Assembly: GCA_043228905.1 (NCBI GenBank)
Contig: JBHGNT010000003.1
Location: 16,244,001-16,308,000 of the forward strand
Length of the DNA: 64,000 nt
DNA from: Azolla caroliniana
Taxonomy: Eukaryota; Polypodiophyta
Direction: 5' to 3'
Under the pieces are notes generated by a model. The model was not told where the DNA came from and ran no database searches. It saw only the letters and a program-made list of their open reading frames with translations. This document shows, piece by piece, positions 1 to 8,824 of the stretch; position 1 is the first letter of the stretch, and each line of letters starts with the position of its first letter. The position numbers and the translations under genes were made by a program.

Positions 1-2613
1 TGGAACCCCTTCACCACGATCCTGGTTTTGTAACTTGTACACCCACTTGTTTCAGAGTGCCCTCTTTCCTTTCGGCAACTCCACCAATTCATACGTGTGG
101 TTCTCATGCAGGGAATCCATCTCGTCTTGCATGGCACTCAACCACTTGCGGCTATGGGTGTCATCCTTTGCTTCCTCGAAGCTTTCCGGCTCCCCCTCAT
201 CGGTCAGCAGCACATGCTCTGCATCCGGAAATCTCCGGGGGGCCCTTCTGTCTCTGAGAGGATATCTCCGTCTTTGGCTTTCCGCAACCGGCTCCTATAT
301 TTGTTCTTCATCCGAATCCGATTCGGGGTCTTGGCTGGTTCCGGTTTCAGCTTCCTCTACTTCTTCTTCTGCCAGTTCGGTATCCTCACTGTAACCGACT
401 GGTTCCTTGAGTGTCAACCGGCTCTTAGCCGGGTGGCTCTGAATCTCATCGGAGTTCATTATCTTTTTCTCCGACTCCCAGTCGGCAAGACTATTGTCCT
501 CCATGAAGATAATATCTTGGCTCCGGAAAACCTTCTTGTCAACCGGATCCCACACTCAGTAGCCGAACTCATCATCGCCGTATCCGAGGAATATGCATGG
601 TCGGGTCTTTGGATCCAACTTTCCTCTCCGGTCCTTAGCAACATGCACGTACGCGAGACACCCGAACACCTTCAAATGCCGGTAGGAAACTTCCTTACCG
701 GTCCACACCTTTTGCGGCGTGTCTCCATCCAAGGGCACTGAGGGTGATCTGTTTATCACATACGTCGTTGTCGACAGTGCCTCAACCCAAAACGTCTTGG
801 GTATTTTAGCATGTGCTAGCATGCTCCAGCCCCTCTCCATTATGGTCTGGTTCATCCTCTCGGCTACCCTGTTTAGTTCCGGTGTCTTCGGCATGGTAAA
901 TTCGAGCTGGATTCCCTTCGAGCGGCAATACTCCTCGAATTGCCCCCGATATTCCCCTCCGTTATCTGCTCGAACTGCCTTCAACTTCCGTCCGGTTTTT
1001 CTTTCCACTCTTGCGTGGAGCTCCTTGAAGACGGATAACACCTGATCCTTTGTCTTCAACGGTGTGGCGCATAGTCACGAAGTACTGCGCTCCGGCATGG
1101 GATTTCGTGTCCACTTGACACACATTGGTATGCACCAACTCCAATGGTGCATTAGGTCTCATCGGTGACCTTGATTGGAAGGAGGTCCAATTTTGCTTAC
1201 CGGCTAGGCAGTTGGTCCACCTCTCAAGATTCACGTTCTTCACCGGAATGAGGTTGTCATCGGCAAGCCTCTTCATCCCCTTCACGTTCATGTGACACTG
1301 CCTCTTGTGCCAAAGCTCACCGGCAGTGTCGGAAGCCACACTTCTTCCGAGCATAACCAAGTATTCATTAGGTACAACATGATGACCTTCCGGGCCCGAG
1401 CCACTATCAGGCTCCCTTTGCTGAATTTCATGACTCCGTTCTAGATGCTACCCGTGTACCCTTCATCATCTAGCCGACCGGCTGATATCAGGTTCAGTTA
1501 AACCTCCCGAACATGTCGGACATCCTTCAGTAGCAGCTTGCATCTGGTTGGTGTTGTCAACCACATGTCTCCTATGCTGACAATTCGGCATGTACCTTCA
1601 TTCCCCATCCGGACACAGCCGTGATCACCGGTTGTGTAGGATGAGAAGTATTTTTGGTCCGGGGTAAGGTGGAACGACGCTCCGGAATCGACAACCCACG
1701 TTGTCTCGTCGCCGGCAAGGTTCAACTCACTCTCCTCGGTGATGAGCATCAACTCTTCTTCACTTGTTGCGATTGCCGTCGTTCCCTTCCGGTTCGTTCC
1801 CCTCTGGTCTTTACCATTCCAGTCCGGTGTCCGCTTCGAATCGGTACCGTCGGTTTCCTTGTCTTTTCGGAAGTGCCGACAGTTCTTCTCGAAGTGTCCC
1901 AACTTACCGCAATAGAAGCAAGTACGCCTCCCCCTTGACTTTGACTATGTCCCCGACTTTTCCCGGTTCTGGGGACTACGGTTCCTTTGTCTTCCGCGTT
2001 CCGATTCGGTAAGGAGCGCTTTGGAGTTGAAGCTTGTATCCTTGTCTTTCCAACGCGCCTCCTCATTTAGCAAGCTCGACTTCACTCTTGCTAGGGATAA
2101 CCGTTTCCCTTCCGGCCTGGCGTTGCCCAAAGTGACAACCAACGTCTCCCAGCTATCTGGGAGAGAACCGAGCAGGACTAGTGCTAGTACCTCATCGGCG
2201 AGAGGTACTTCCAATGATGTTGCCCGGTGGATCAGCCCTTGGAAGGCATTCATGTGCTCCACCATGCTGGAGCCATCTTGGTACCGGAGTCTTACTAGCT
2301 TCCGAAATACCGAAACCTGATTAATAACATTTTTGTTCTAAAACATAATGCCGATCTTCTCCCAGAGCTCATGAGCCTTGCTCTCTTCATTGAAGTTGTT
2401 GTATAGACTCATGTCGATGAAGCACCATATGTATGTCGTTGTCTTCATGTGCATCACCTCCCATATTGTGGCATCGATTTTGTTTGGTGTCTTGTCCCTG
2501 AACTGGACCGGCAACCAAAGATCTTTAACCACGAGCATGTCCCTCATCTTCGACTTCCTCACTGAGTAGTTGGAGCCGGTGAGCTTGAACATGCCTCCCA
2601 ATGAATCGTCCAT
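1..2613 (-). pseudogene. Ty1/copia gag-pol polyprotein remnant (K1), running off the left edge
   Basis: Decayed copia polyprotein on the minus strand. The ATG is at 2613-2611, 17 bases inside the PBS. Order along the minus strand: gag N-terminus (2613-2338, 'KLTGSNYSVRKSKM'), gag continuation (2265-1945), CCHC knuckle remnant and protease with DSGASFHLTP (1902-1498), pre-integrase region (1360-1100), integrase core with TDNGGEY-type 'RADNGGEYRG', D and E positions visible (1059-556), an acidic linker (555-295), then the start of RT ('NKWVYKL') at the window edge. Frame changes near 2300, 1950, 1400 and 1060 and an in-frame TGA just before the RT motif show it is dead. Copia identity is secure from domain order (integrase before RT). 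K3 near 62 kb belongs to the same family. Confidence 0.92.
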
Positions 2614-2629
2614 TTTTCTGCGTCGTTTT

Positions 2630-2641
2630 GCTCTGATACCA
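2630..2641 (-). other. K1 primer binding site (initiator-Met tRNA)
   Basis: On the minus strand the sequence reads TGGTATCAGAGC, the standard plant copia PBS complementary to the 3' end of initiator methionine tRNA. It sits three bases inside the LTR end and fixes the orientation of K1. Confidence 0.9.
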
Positions 2642-2768
2642 ATTTGACGAGAAATATGCGGAATAATCTCCGGCCACAACTGAAGCGTAGATCACTTGAT
2701 GAAAATCAAACACAGAAGAAATTGGGATGGAGGTAAGTACACAAACAGAAAGAGAATACACAGGACGT

Positions 2769-3597
2769 TGTCGTAGTGTATTTCGTACACTACGTGAAAA
2801 AGTAAAAATAATATAACCGATTTAATTACATATAAATAAATAAAATAAGAATATCAAGATATTTATCACCAATAAATAAAATAAGAATATCAAGATATTT
2901 ATCACGTGCATAGGGCAAGATTTGAACCTGTACCTCCACGTAGCCAAACCTCAACTTTACCATTATACTACCTTATCTTTAGTGTTCTATAAATAGATTT
3001 AATAACTATAAGTGCTTTATTTGCGCCTACCTTTATTAAAAGGTAAATCGTGCATTTTTAGAGTGTGTGAATATTTTTATAGAAAAAAACGCAAGCAACT
3101 AAAAAGTGACTCGTGCACATCTAGCGTGCATGAGCACTATATTTAGCAAATAAAAGCAAGGATTAGAAAAGCATCACATGCATATTTAGTGTGCATGAAC
3201 ATATTAGAAAAAAAGCATGTAGCTATGCTTAGTCTCTCCCATCACTACATAAGGATGGGGAGCACAATGTAATAGGTGTGTGAAAAATATTTAGGAAATT
3301 GGATATATTTCCGAAAACACCAACCAATTAATATAATCGTGGGATTCACGAAAATAATATAATTATACTTGTGGGATTCACAAGTTTCTTATATCTTTCT
3401 TTCAATCTAAATACATATTCTTATCTAAATATTGATTAATCGAATACAATACACTCGTGGGATTCACGAGATTTCTATCTCTCTTTCTAATAATCTATTC
3501 ATTACTAGCCTCATCTCATATTCTTCTTTCTCCTAGTCCAAAACCTCGGCGGTTCCCACCCGACTCACGCAACGATCCGGAGCCGAAAGGCACGACA
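2769..3597 (+). repeat. 5' LTR of element A
   Basis: Starts TGTCGTAGTG, followed by a 9-bp stem, 5-nt loop hairpin (CGTAGTGTA/TACACTACG). An antisense tRNA-like module lies at 2919-2970. A TATA-like 'tctataaatag' occurs near 2984. Ends GGCACGACA. The sequence 'gtgggattcac(g/a)a' recurs three times around 3340-3470. Confidence 0.9.
2919..2970 (-). promoter_or_regulatory. tRNA-like Pol III A/B boxes, antisense in the LTR of A
   Basis: On the minus strand TAGTATAATGG (2970-2960) matches the A-box consensus TRGYNNARNGG at every position. GGTTCAAATCT (2929-2919) is a two-mismatch B-box. The same module recurs in the 3' LTR around 5675-5727. Whether it is transcribed is unknown. Confidence 0.55.
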
Positions 3598-3599
3598 CA

Positions 3600-3619
3600 G
3601 TTGGTGAACCCGACGTGAA
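3600..3619 (+). other. Putative PBS of element A
   Basis: 'TTGGTGAACCCGACGTGAAG' lies three bases after the LTR end. The same string follows the LTR of F (8827 on), and variants follow B and X. The primer tRNA is not assigned. Confidence 0.6.
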
Positions 3620-3635
3620 GGCGGGTGGCAAGGAG

Positions 3636-5573
3636 ATGGAGAATCAACAAGAGGCAATGAGCATAACGATGATGATGATGTTCGAGCGGATGCTACAAGA
3701 ACAACGAGTGATGTCGGAGATCACGGGGGCAGTAAAGCGGCTCGTACAACGAAACGGACAATTCAACGGAAACGATGTGTCATGCTATCTACGTGACTAC
3801 AAGGCGGAGATGATACGATGTGGGATACCGGAAGGATTGCAAGTGACATCCTTCAATCGGGTGGCCACGAATGAGCTACAAGAAAGAATCTACAAGATAC
3901 GGCAACAAAACTCGACATGGGGGTCATTCGAAGAAGCTTTACGAGAGACATATGATTACAAGAGATCAAAGGGACAAGATCGGCGAAAATTCGACGAATG
4001 GGTGGCATCGGAGAAGACCCACCGAAGTGCAACACAAGCATTCCTAGAGTTCGAGCATCGTCTTGCTCAACTCTCGGAGCGGGAACAACGATTGGTGGGG
4101 GAGGATAAAGTCCTAATGTTCGTAAAATCGATCGATCGAAAAGAAAGGAAGGACATTGGGATCGAACTCGAAGATGATGACGGTGCGAACGGCCTTACCG
4201 AGGATTGGGCTAAAGTCGAAAGGGTATGCCGAAGACATGATGAAAGGAAGCTAAGAATCTCGTCAACAACGACATGGCCCATGAAGGATGGTCGATTGAG
4301 GAAAAACGATGAAGCCAATATGAAGGCCGAAATACAACATGATGGTACCACGGGAGAAAGAGTGGAACAAGACACCCACTCGTCTTGTGAAAGAACGATG
4401 GCGAAGGATAAGGCTGATAATTCAAGTGTAGAAGGAAATTTCGGGATACAAGTGCCCGAGACATCGGGTCAAAAAGGGGTAAGCATAATAGATGTTTGCA
4501 TAATTGATGCAGATAAAGAGTGTGAAGCGGATGTGATTAAGGAGGTAGCCACAAAAGACGAAATCGAATCGGAGGTGGCTATGGACGAATCAATGGCGGA
4601 TTGCCATATCGAGACTTCCCCACCACTGATTCCAGAGACTCCGGCGGTTGCGATCGAAAGGCAACGTGAGACCGAAGAGACGGAAGGTGGCGGAGAGAAA
4701 ACGAATGTCGAAGCCGACGAATACGATGAAGAGATAGCCAAGGAGAACATGGCTATGGGTGAAACAACGGAAGATGATAATACCGAGGATTCCTACCCAC
4801 TAATTCTAGAGACTTCGGCGGTTGTGTCTGAGAACCAACGTGAGACCGGAGAGACGGGAGGTGGCAACAAGGAAGGTAAAGTCGGAAGCCGGTTCGGATG
4901 GAAGATGATCCGTCTGAAATTCCGATGTAAACAAAAGCATGACAACGCGAAGGTCGGGTCTACGATGGGAGAAGTATGTAATACGGAGCACGCACTACGG
5001 CACCAAAAGAAGCACGTGCTACGGCGTAAAGAGAAGCACACGCTACGGCGCAAAAAGAAGCACGCGCTACGGTGCAAAAATAAGCATGCACTACGGGGTA
5101 ATACGGCGCATGCACTACGATGGAATACGAAGCATGCGCTACGGCCTAATACGACGCATGCGCAACATCGAGAAATAAAGCATGCATTAAAGCCGCACAA
5201 GGACCTAACAGCGAGCGCGTATTCGGAGGTCGACATCGACGCGTGGGTAGAACCTACGGAAGACAAGCGCGGAGTGGAGAGAGACAACACACCGAGATGC
5301 TCAAGAGTACCACAAGGGACCATGACAACCACTCATGGCAATGCAAAGAATGAACAAAGAATATGGTGGATCGGATGGCGACAATGGTTCGGGTGGAAAG
5401 AATGCGTCTACTCAAAATGGAGAGACAAAGTTGACATAGCGGGACAAACGGAGGATGAAGGGGAGACAACAAGCATCGGCAACTTCGGCACATACCGGAG
5501 GATGTGCGGGTTCGGAGGGGGCGAGTGTCGTAGTGTATTTCGTACACTACGTGAAAAAGTAAAAATAATATAA
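3636..5573 (+). CDS. Gag-like protein of element A with octapeptide repeats
   Basis: About 645 residues from the first ATG after the PBS (the frame opens upstream at 3615 with GTG). The N-terminal 220 residues resemble the gag of B at 29.4-30.0 kb: both have a long helical region followed by 'EDK.L.F.K..D.K.R...G..L.DD..ANGL..DW..V.R.C...D.R'. No CCHC knuckle, protease or RT is present. The middle is acidic and carries two copies of a motif around 'ETPAV..E.QRET.ET.GG' (nt 4617-4712 and 4797-4886). Residues about 451-522 are nine tandem basic octapeptides of type KHALRxxx (nt 4986-5201). The C-terminus is Trp-rich and the last 16 codons run into the 3' LTR. The family role of gag is RNA packaging; here this is inferred from homology to B only. 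Confidence 0.8.
   Translation: MENQQEAMSITMMMMFERMLQEQRVMSEITGAVKRLVQRNGQFNGNDVSCYLRDYKAEMIRCGIPEGLQVTSFNRVATNELQERIYKIRQQNSTWGSFEEALRETYDYKRSKGQDRRKFDEWVASEKTHRSATQAFLEFEHRLAQLSEREQRLVGEDKVLMFVKSIDRKERKDIGIELEDDDGANGLTEDWAKVERVCRRHDERKLRISSTTTWPMKDGRLRKNDEANMKAEIQHDGTTGERVEQDTHSSCERTMAKDKADNSSVEGNFGIQVPETSGQKGVSIIDVCIIDADKECEADVIKEVATKDEIESEVAMDESMADCHIETSPPLIPETPAVAIERQRETEETEGGGEKTNVEADEYDEEIAKENMAMGETTEDDNTEDSYPLILETSAVVSENQRETGETGGGNKEGKVGSRFGWKMIRLKFRCKQKHDNAKVGSTMGEVCNTEHALRHQKKHVLRRKEKHTLRRKKKHALRCKNKHALRGNTAHALRWNTKHALRPNTTHAQHREIKHALKPHKDLTASAYSEVDIDAWVEPTEDKRGVERDNTPRCSRVPQGTMTTTHGNAKNEQRIWWIGWRQWFGWKECVYSKWRDKVDIAGQTEDEGETTSIGNFGTYRRMCGFGGGECRSVFRTLREKVKII
4986..5201 (+). repeat. 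24-bp tandem repeat, nine copies, inside the ORF of A
   Basis: Nine consecutive 24-bp units, each encoding an octapeptide of the form (K/E/A/T)-H-x-L-R-x-x-x. Units diverge at positions 6-8 of the octapeptide, the eighth being the most degenerate (THAQHREI). The reading frame is kept throughout, giving a His/Lys/Arg-rich segment. Confidence 0.9.
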
Positions 5574-6353
5574 CCGATTTAATTACATATAAATAAATAA
5601 AATAAGAATATCAAGATATTTATCACCAATAAATAAAATAAGAATATCAAGATATTTATCACGTGCATAGGGCAAGATTTGAACCTGTACCTCCACGTAG
5701 CCAAACCTCAACTTTACCATTATACTACCTTATCTTTAGTGTTCTATAAATAGATTTAATAACTATAAGTGCTTTATTTGCGCCTACCTTTATTAAAAGG
5801 TAAATCGTGCATTTTTAGAGTGTGTGAATATTTTTATAGAAAAAACGCAAGCAACTAAAAAGTGACTCGTGCACATCTAGCGTGCATGAGCACTATATTT
5901 AGCAAATAAAAGCAAGGATTAGAAAAGCATCACATGCATATTTAGTGTGCATGAACATATTAGAAAAAAAGCATGTAGCTATGCTTAGTCTCTCCCATCA
6001 CTACATAAGGATGGGGAGCACAATGTAATAGGTGTGTGAAAAATATTTAGGAAATTGGATATATTTCCGAAAACACCAACCAATTAATATAATCGTGGGA
6101 TTCACGAAAATAATATAATTATACTTGTGGGATTCACAAGTTTCTTATATCTTTCTTTCAATCTAAATACATATTCTTATCTAAATATTGATTAATCGAA
6201 TACAATACACTCGTGGGATTCACGAGATTTCTATCTCTCTTTCTAATAATCTATTCATTACTAGCCTCATCTCATATTCTTCTTTCTCCTAGTCCAAAAC
6301 CTCGGCGGTTCCCACCCGACTCACGCAACGATCCGGAGCCGAAAGGCACGACA
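5526..6353 (+). repeat. 3' LTR of element A
   Basis: Direct copy of 2769-3597, one base shorter in an A-run. It is preceded by 'cggagggggcgag', a purine-rich stretch that may serve as the polypurine tract and that is also found in H. Confidence 0.9.
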
Positions 6354-6508
6354 ACGTTAACGTGGAAAACCCTAAGAGGGAAAAACCACGGGAGTGCACA
6401 GACTCCAAACTATCACTATGTCGATGAGTACAACAGGGAGACTAGAGGCAACGACCTCTTGCTCACAATCTTCGCCTGGCGGCGGTTACAATAGAGACAT
6501 GCTCTGTA

Positions 6509-6544
<36 letters not shown>

Positions 6545-6816
6545 TAGAGTCGTTACACCAATTATGCTATACAAAGATAATAAAAGCAACAATAATATAC
6601 ACACTGTTTGCCCTAGGTCACATTTATACTAATATGACATTAGGACTATTTACAGATATAGTCCCAATGGGCTCTCAGAAACATATCTACATATATGTCC
6701 CTTCATCCGGTGAGAGGTTCTCATCGGGCCTGCAACATCCGGTTCTCACCGGGTCTTCCTTGTCGGGTACTCGTCATCCGGTTCTCACTGGGTCTACATC
6801 ATCCGGTTCTCACCGG

Positions 6817-7967
6817 TGTCGTGAAGATTTTCGGCAATGGTGTGAAAATCACATAAAACGTACAAAATCGAGTATGAATCACATAAAACAATAATAATGA
6901 AGATAACATTTTAAATAAGTTTAATATCTAAGTACAAAATGATGGAGGTCTTTAAGAACTTTCGAATGCACTTTACTATATAAGAAACATACATCTAAGT
7001 GTCAACTTATGTGGGTAAGAAGTTGCGAAAGAAAAAGAGAAAATTGTGAGATATCCCACATAGACAAGACGAATAAGGCTCTCACCATATATAAGGTAGA
7101 GAAAAAGTTATAATCTTTGTGTCTATGTGTGGAGCATAGAGAGTTCAAGGTAACTTGAACTAAGAGTGGAGGTGGCCTAGCCACTTGCAACGGTTTTGGC
7201 CAACCAAAACCAGACCGACGATGGAGCCGGTGATCTAGCGGCAGCCGACAAAGCGACGGTGGCACACCGGCAACCGGTGATTCGGCGAGCCGGTGGAACC
7301 GACATCCGGCAGTGGACACCGGTAACCGGCGGCAACCGATGAGGCGGCAGGAACCAGTAATCGGCGGTATCCGGCAAACCGGCCGGAAACCGGCATCCGG
7401 CGTTCGACGACTAGATAAATAAATATATAAATATGTATACATATACAAGGAGGGCAAGTAAGGATTCGAACCTTGAACCTCCAAGTTAGACAATTGGCTT
7501 ACCACTAAGCCAAGATATTTAGTTGAAATTATATTTCTATCATCGTACTTTTACATGTAAATTCTTATGCATGAGAGCTAAAATGAGTGACATGGTTATC
7601 ATGCACCACATGTAATACATAAGCGCCAAATGGCAAACATGCATCATATGCATGGGGGCATCTATAAAAGGATGGATAAAAATGTATTATGGATCCATGT
7701 ATGAACGAAGAAATGAATGAGAAGGAAATTCATTGATGATATATCTTGTTTCTTAAATCAAGAGTTAAAATCTTAATCTCAATATCTCTCTCTTGGCCAT
7801 ATCAATCTTTCTCAATCTAAGTCGAGCGTTTAATCTTAATCTCTTTCTCTCTCTCAATCTATCCTAAATACTTTCTCGCTAAGCTTGGTGCGAACTTCGA
7901 TCCTTCCGGTCCAGAACCTCGGCGGTTGCGGCTCGCGATCCGCGCCTAGTGACGGATCTTCACGACA
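6817..7967 (+). mobile_element. Solo LTR E of the B gypsy family
   Basis: Begins TGTCGTGAAGAT and ends ATCTTCACGACA, a 12-bp inverted terminus. It is flanked by CCGG (6813-6816 and 7968-7971), inside the minisatellite of the K1 LTR. It contains a (C)CGG-rich degenerate repeat block (7195-7405), antisense Pol III A/B boxes (7462-7512), a TATA box (tctataaaagg near 7661) and a CT-rich leader. No internal region remains, so it is best read as a solo LTR left by LTR-LTR recombination. Confidence 0.85.
7462..7512 (-). promoter_or_regulatory. Perfect Pol III A- and B-box pair, antisense in LTR E
   Basis: On the minus strand TGGCTTAGTGG (7512-7502) and GGTTCGAATCC (7472-7462) each match the A-box and B-box consensus at every position, with tRNA-like spacing of about 30 bases between them. 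No cloverleaf with a paired acceptor stem is evident, so this is a tRNA-derived or SINE-head-like module rather than a tRNA gene. Confidence 0.6.
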
Positions 7968-8193
7968 CCGGGTCTTCCTTGCTGGGTACTCGTCATCCGG
8001 TTCTCACCGGGTCTGCATCAACTGGTTCTGGGTACTCCACATCCGGTTCTCACCGGGTCTTCCGTTGCCGGGTACTCCACATCCGATTCTCACTAGGTCT
8101 TCCTTGCTGGGTACTCCACATCCGGTTCTCACCCGGTCATCTGATGACGGGCCCTCGTATCCCATCCGGAGGGACCGAGATCCTAAAGGCTTC

Positions 8194-8824
8194 TGTCGCC
8201 TATGCTGAGCCCGCACTCTAGGTGGTTTGTTGGGAGGTCTCCCTCCTTGGCGCGCAAGACCCCACTCGGTTCAACGAGCCCGTGCGCTCCCTGAAGGCGG
8301 CTTGGCATAGGAGGCAGTCATTCCGGAAGAGGCGTGCCATGCACAAGAGTTCCGTTGTGCGGACGAGCCCGAGAGCTCCCCGATCGGCCCCAAGATGCAA
8401 GTTCCCTCTTCCACTCCATGTGGAACTGGCATCGCAACGAGCGTTGCGTGTGTAGTTGTCTGTGTGTCTCCGGTTAGCGTAGGGTCCGAGAGCGGGTGTG
8501 TGTGTGGTCGCCGGTGTAGAGGTGCCAGTTGTAACCGGGTGTGTATATGTGTGTGTGCATGTGTGCGGGCGTGGTTAACCGGGCCAAGTCCCGGGCCTCT
8601 TTTGGGCCCCTCGTACATACGGGCGAAAGGGGTGGCAAGGACAAGGGCGCACTCTCTTGCTTCCCATGCGGTTATCGGTCGTGTCCGGAGAGTATCTGGG
8701 ATCGAATTGGCCAGCAACGCGGCAAGCTCTGGAAAATTCGGGTCCCCGACAACTCCTCCCCTCCTGGTCCATGACCCTGGTGGTCCCGCCTAGATCTGAC
8801 ATGCCAACATGGAATACCGCGACA
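8194..8824 (+). repeat. 5' LTR of element F
   Basis: Ends '...ataccgcgaca' directly before the PBS at 8827. Contains TG-rich stretches around 8455-8580. Confidence 0.75.

Larger units (their letters stand above)
2769..6353 (+). mobile_element. Element A: young non-autonomous gag-only LTR retrotransposon
   Basis: Two direct LTRs, 2769-3597 (829 bp) and 5526-6353 (828 bp), appear to differ by a single A in one A-run. They begin TGTCGT and end ACGACA, a perfect 6-bp inverted terminus. The target duplication is ACGT (2765-2768 and 6354-6357), splitting the K1 LTR. The interior holds one gag-like ORF and no protease, RT or integrase, so the element must be mobilised in trans. Its LTR start and the last 50 bases before the 3' LTR match the decayed autonomous gypsy H at 49.8 kb almost exactly. 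It fits the class described as terminal-repeat retrotransposons with a gag domain. Confidence 0.9.
2645..8187 (-). repeat. 5' LTR of copia K1, split by element A and solo LTR E
   Basis: The LTR occupies 2645-2768, 6354-6816 and 7968-about 8187. The pieces join across a 4-bp ACGT duplication (element A) and a 4-bp CCGG duplication (LTR E). It contains the block 'ttaacgtggaaaaccc', also present in the LTRs at 40.2, 48.4 and 58.2 kb, a CT microsatellite (about 6504-6542), and a minisatellite built on 'catccggttctcaccgggtc'. The expected right end (...cctaaca, as in K2) is lost: at 8187 it stops at 'cctaa' and abuts element F. Confidence 0.8.

Noticed and set aside
4986-5201. CRISPR-like array
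   Set aside because: Repeats are adjoining and coding, with no unique spacers, and the setting is a plant nuclear genome.
4793-5332. Ser/Cys-rich minus-strand ORF of 179 codons opposite the A protein
   Set aside because: It mirrors the 24-bp repeat of the sense ORF; no independent evidence.
7453-7515. A tRNA gene on the minus strand
   Set aside because: A- and B-boxes are perfect but no paired acceptor stem or convincing anticodon arm is seen, and the module recurs inside LTRs. Kept as a tRNA-like module.
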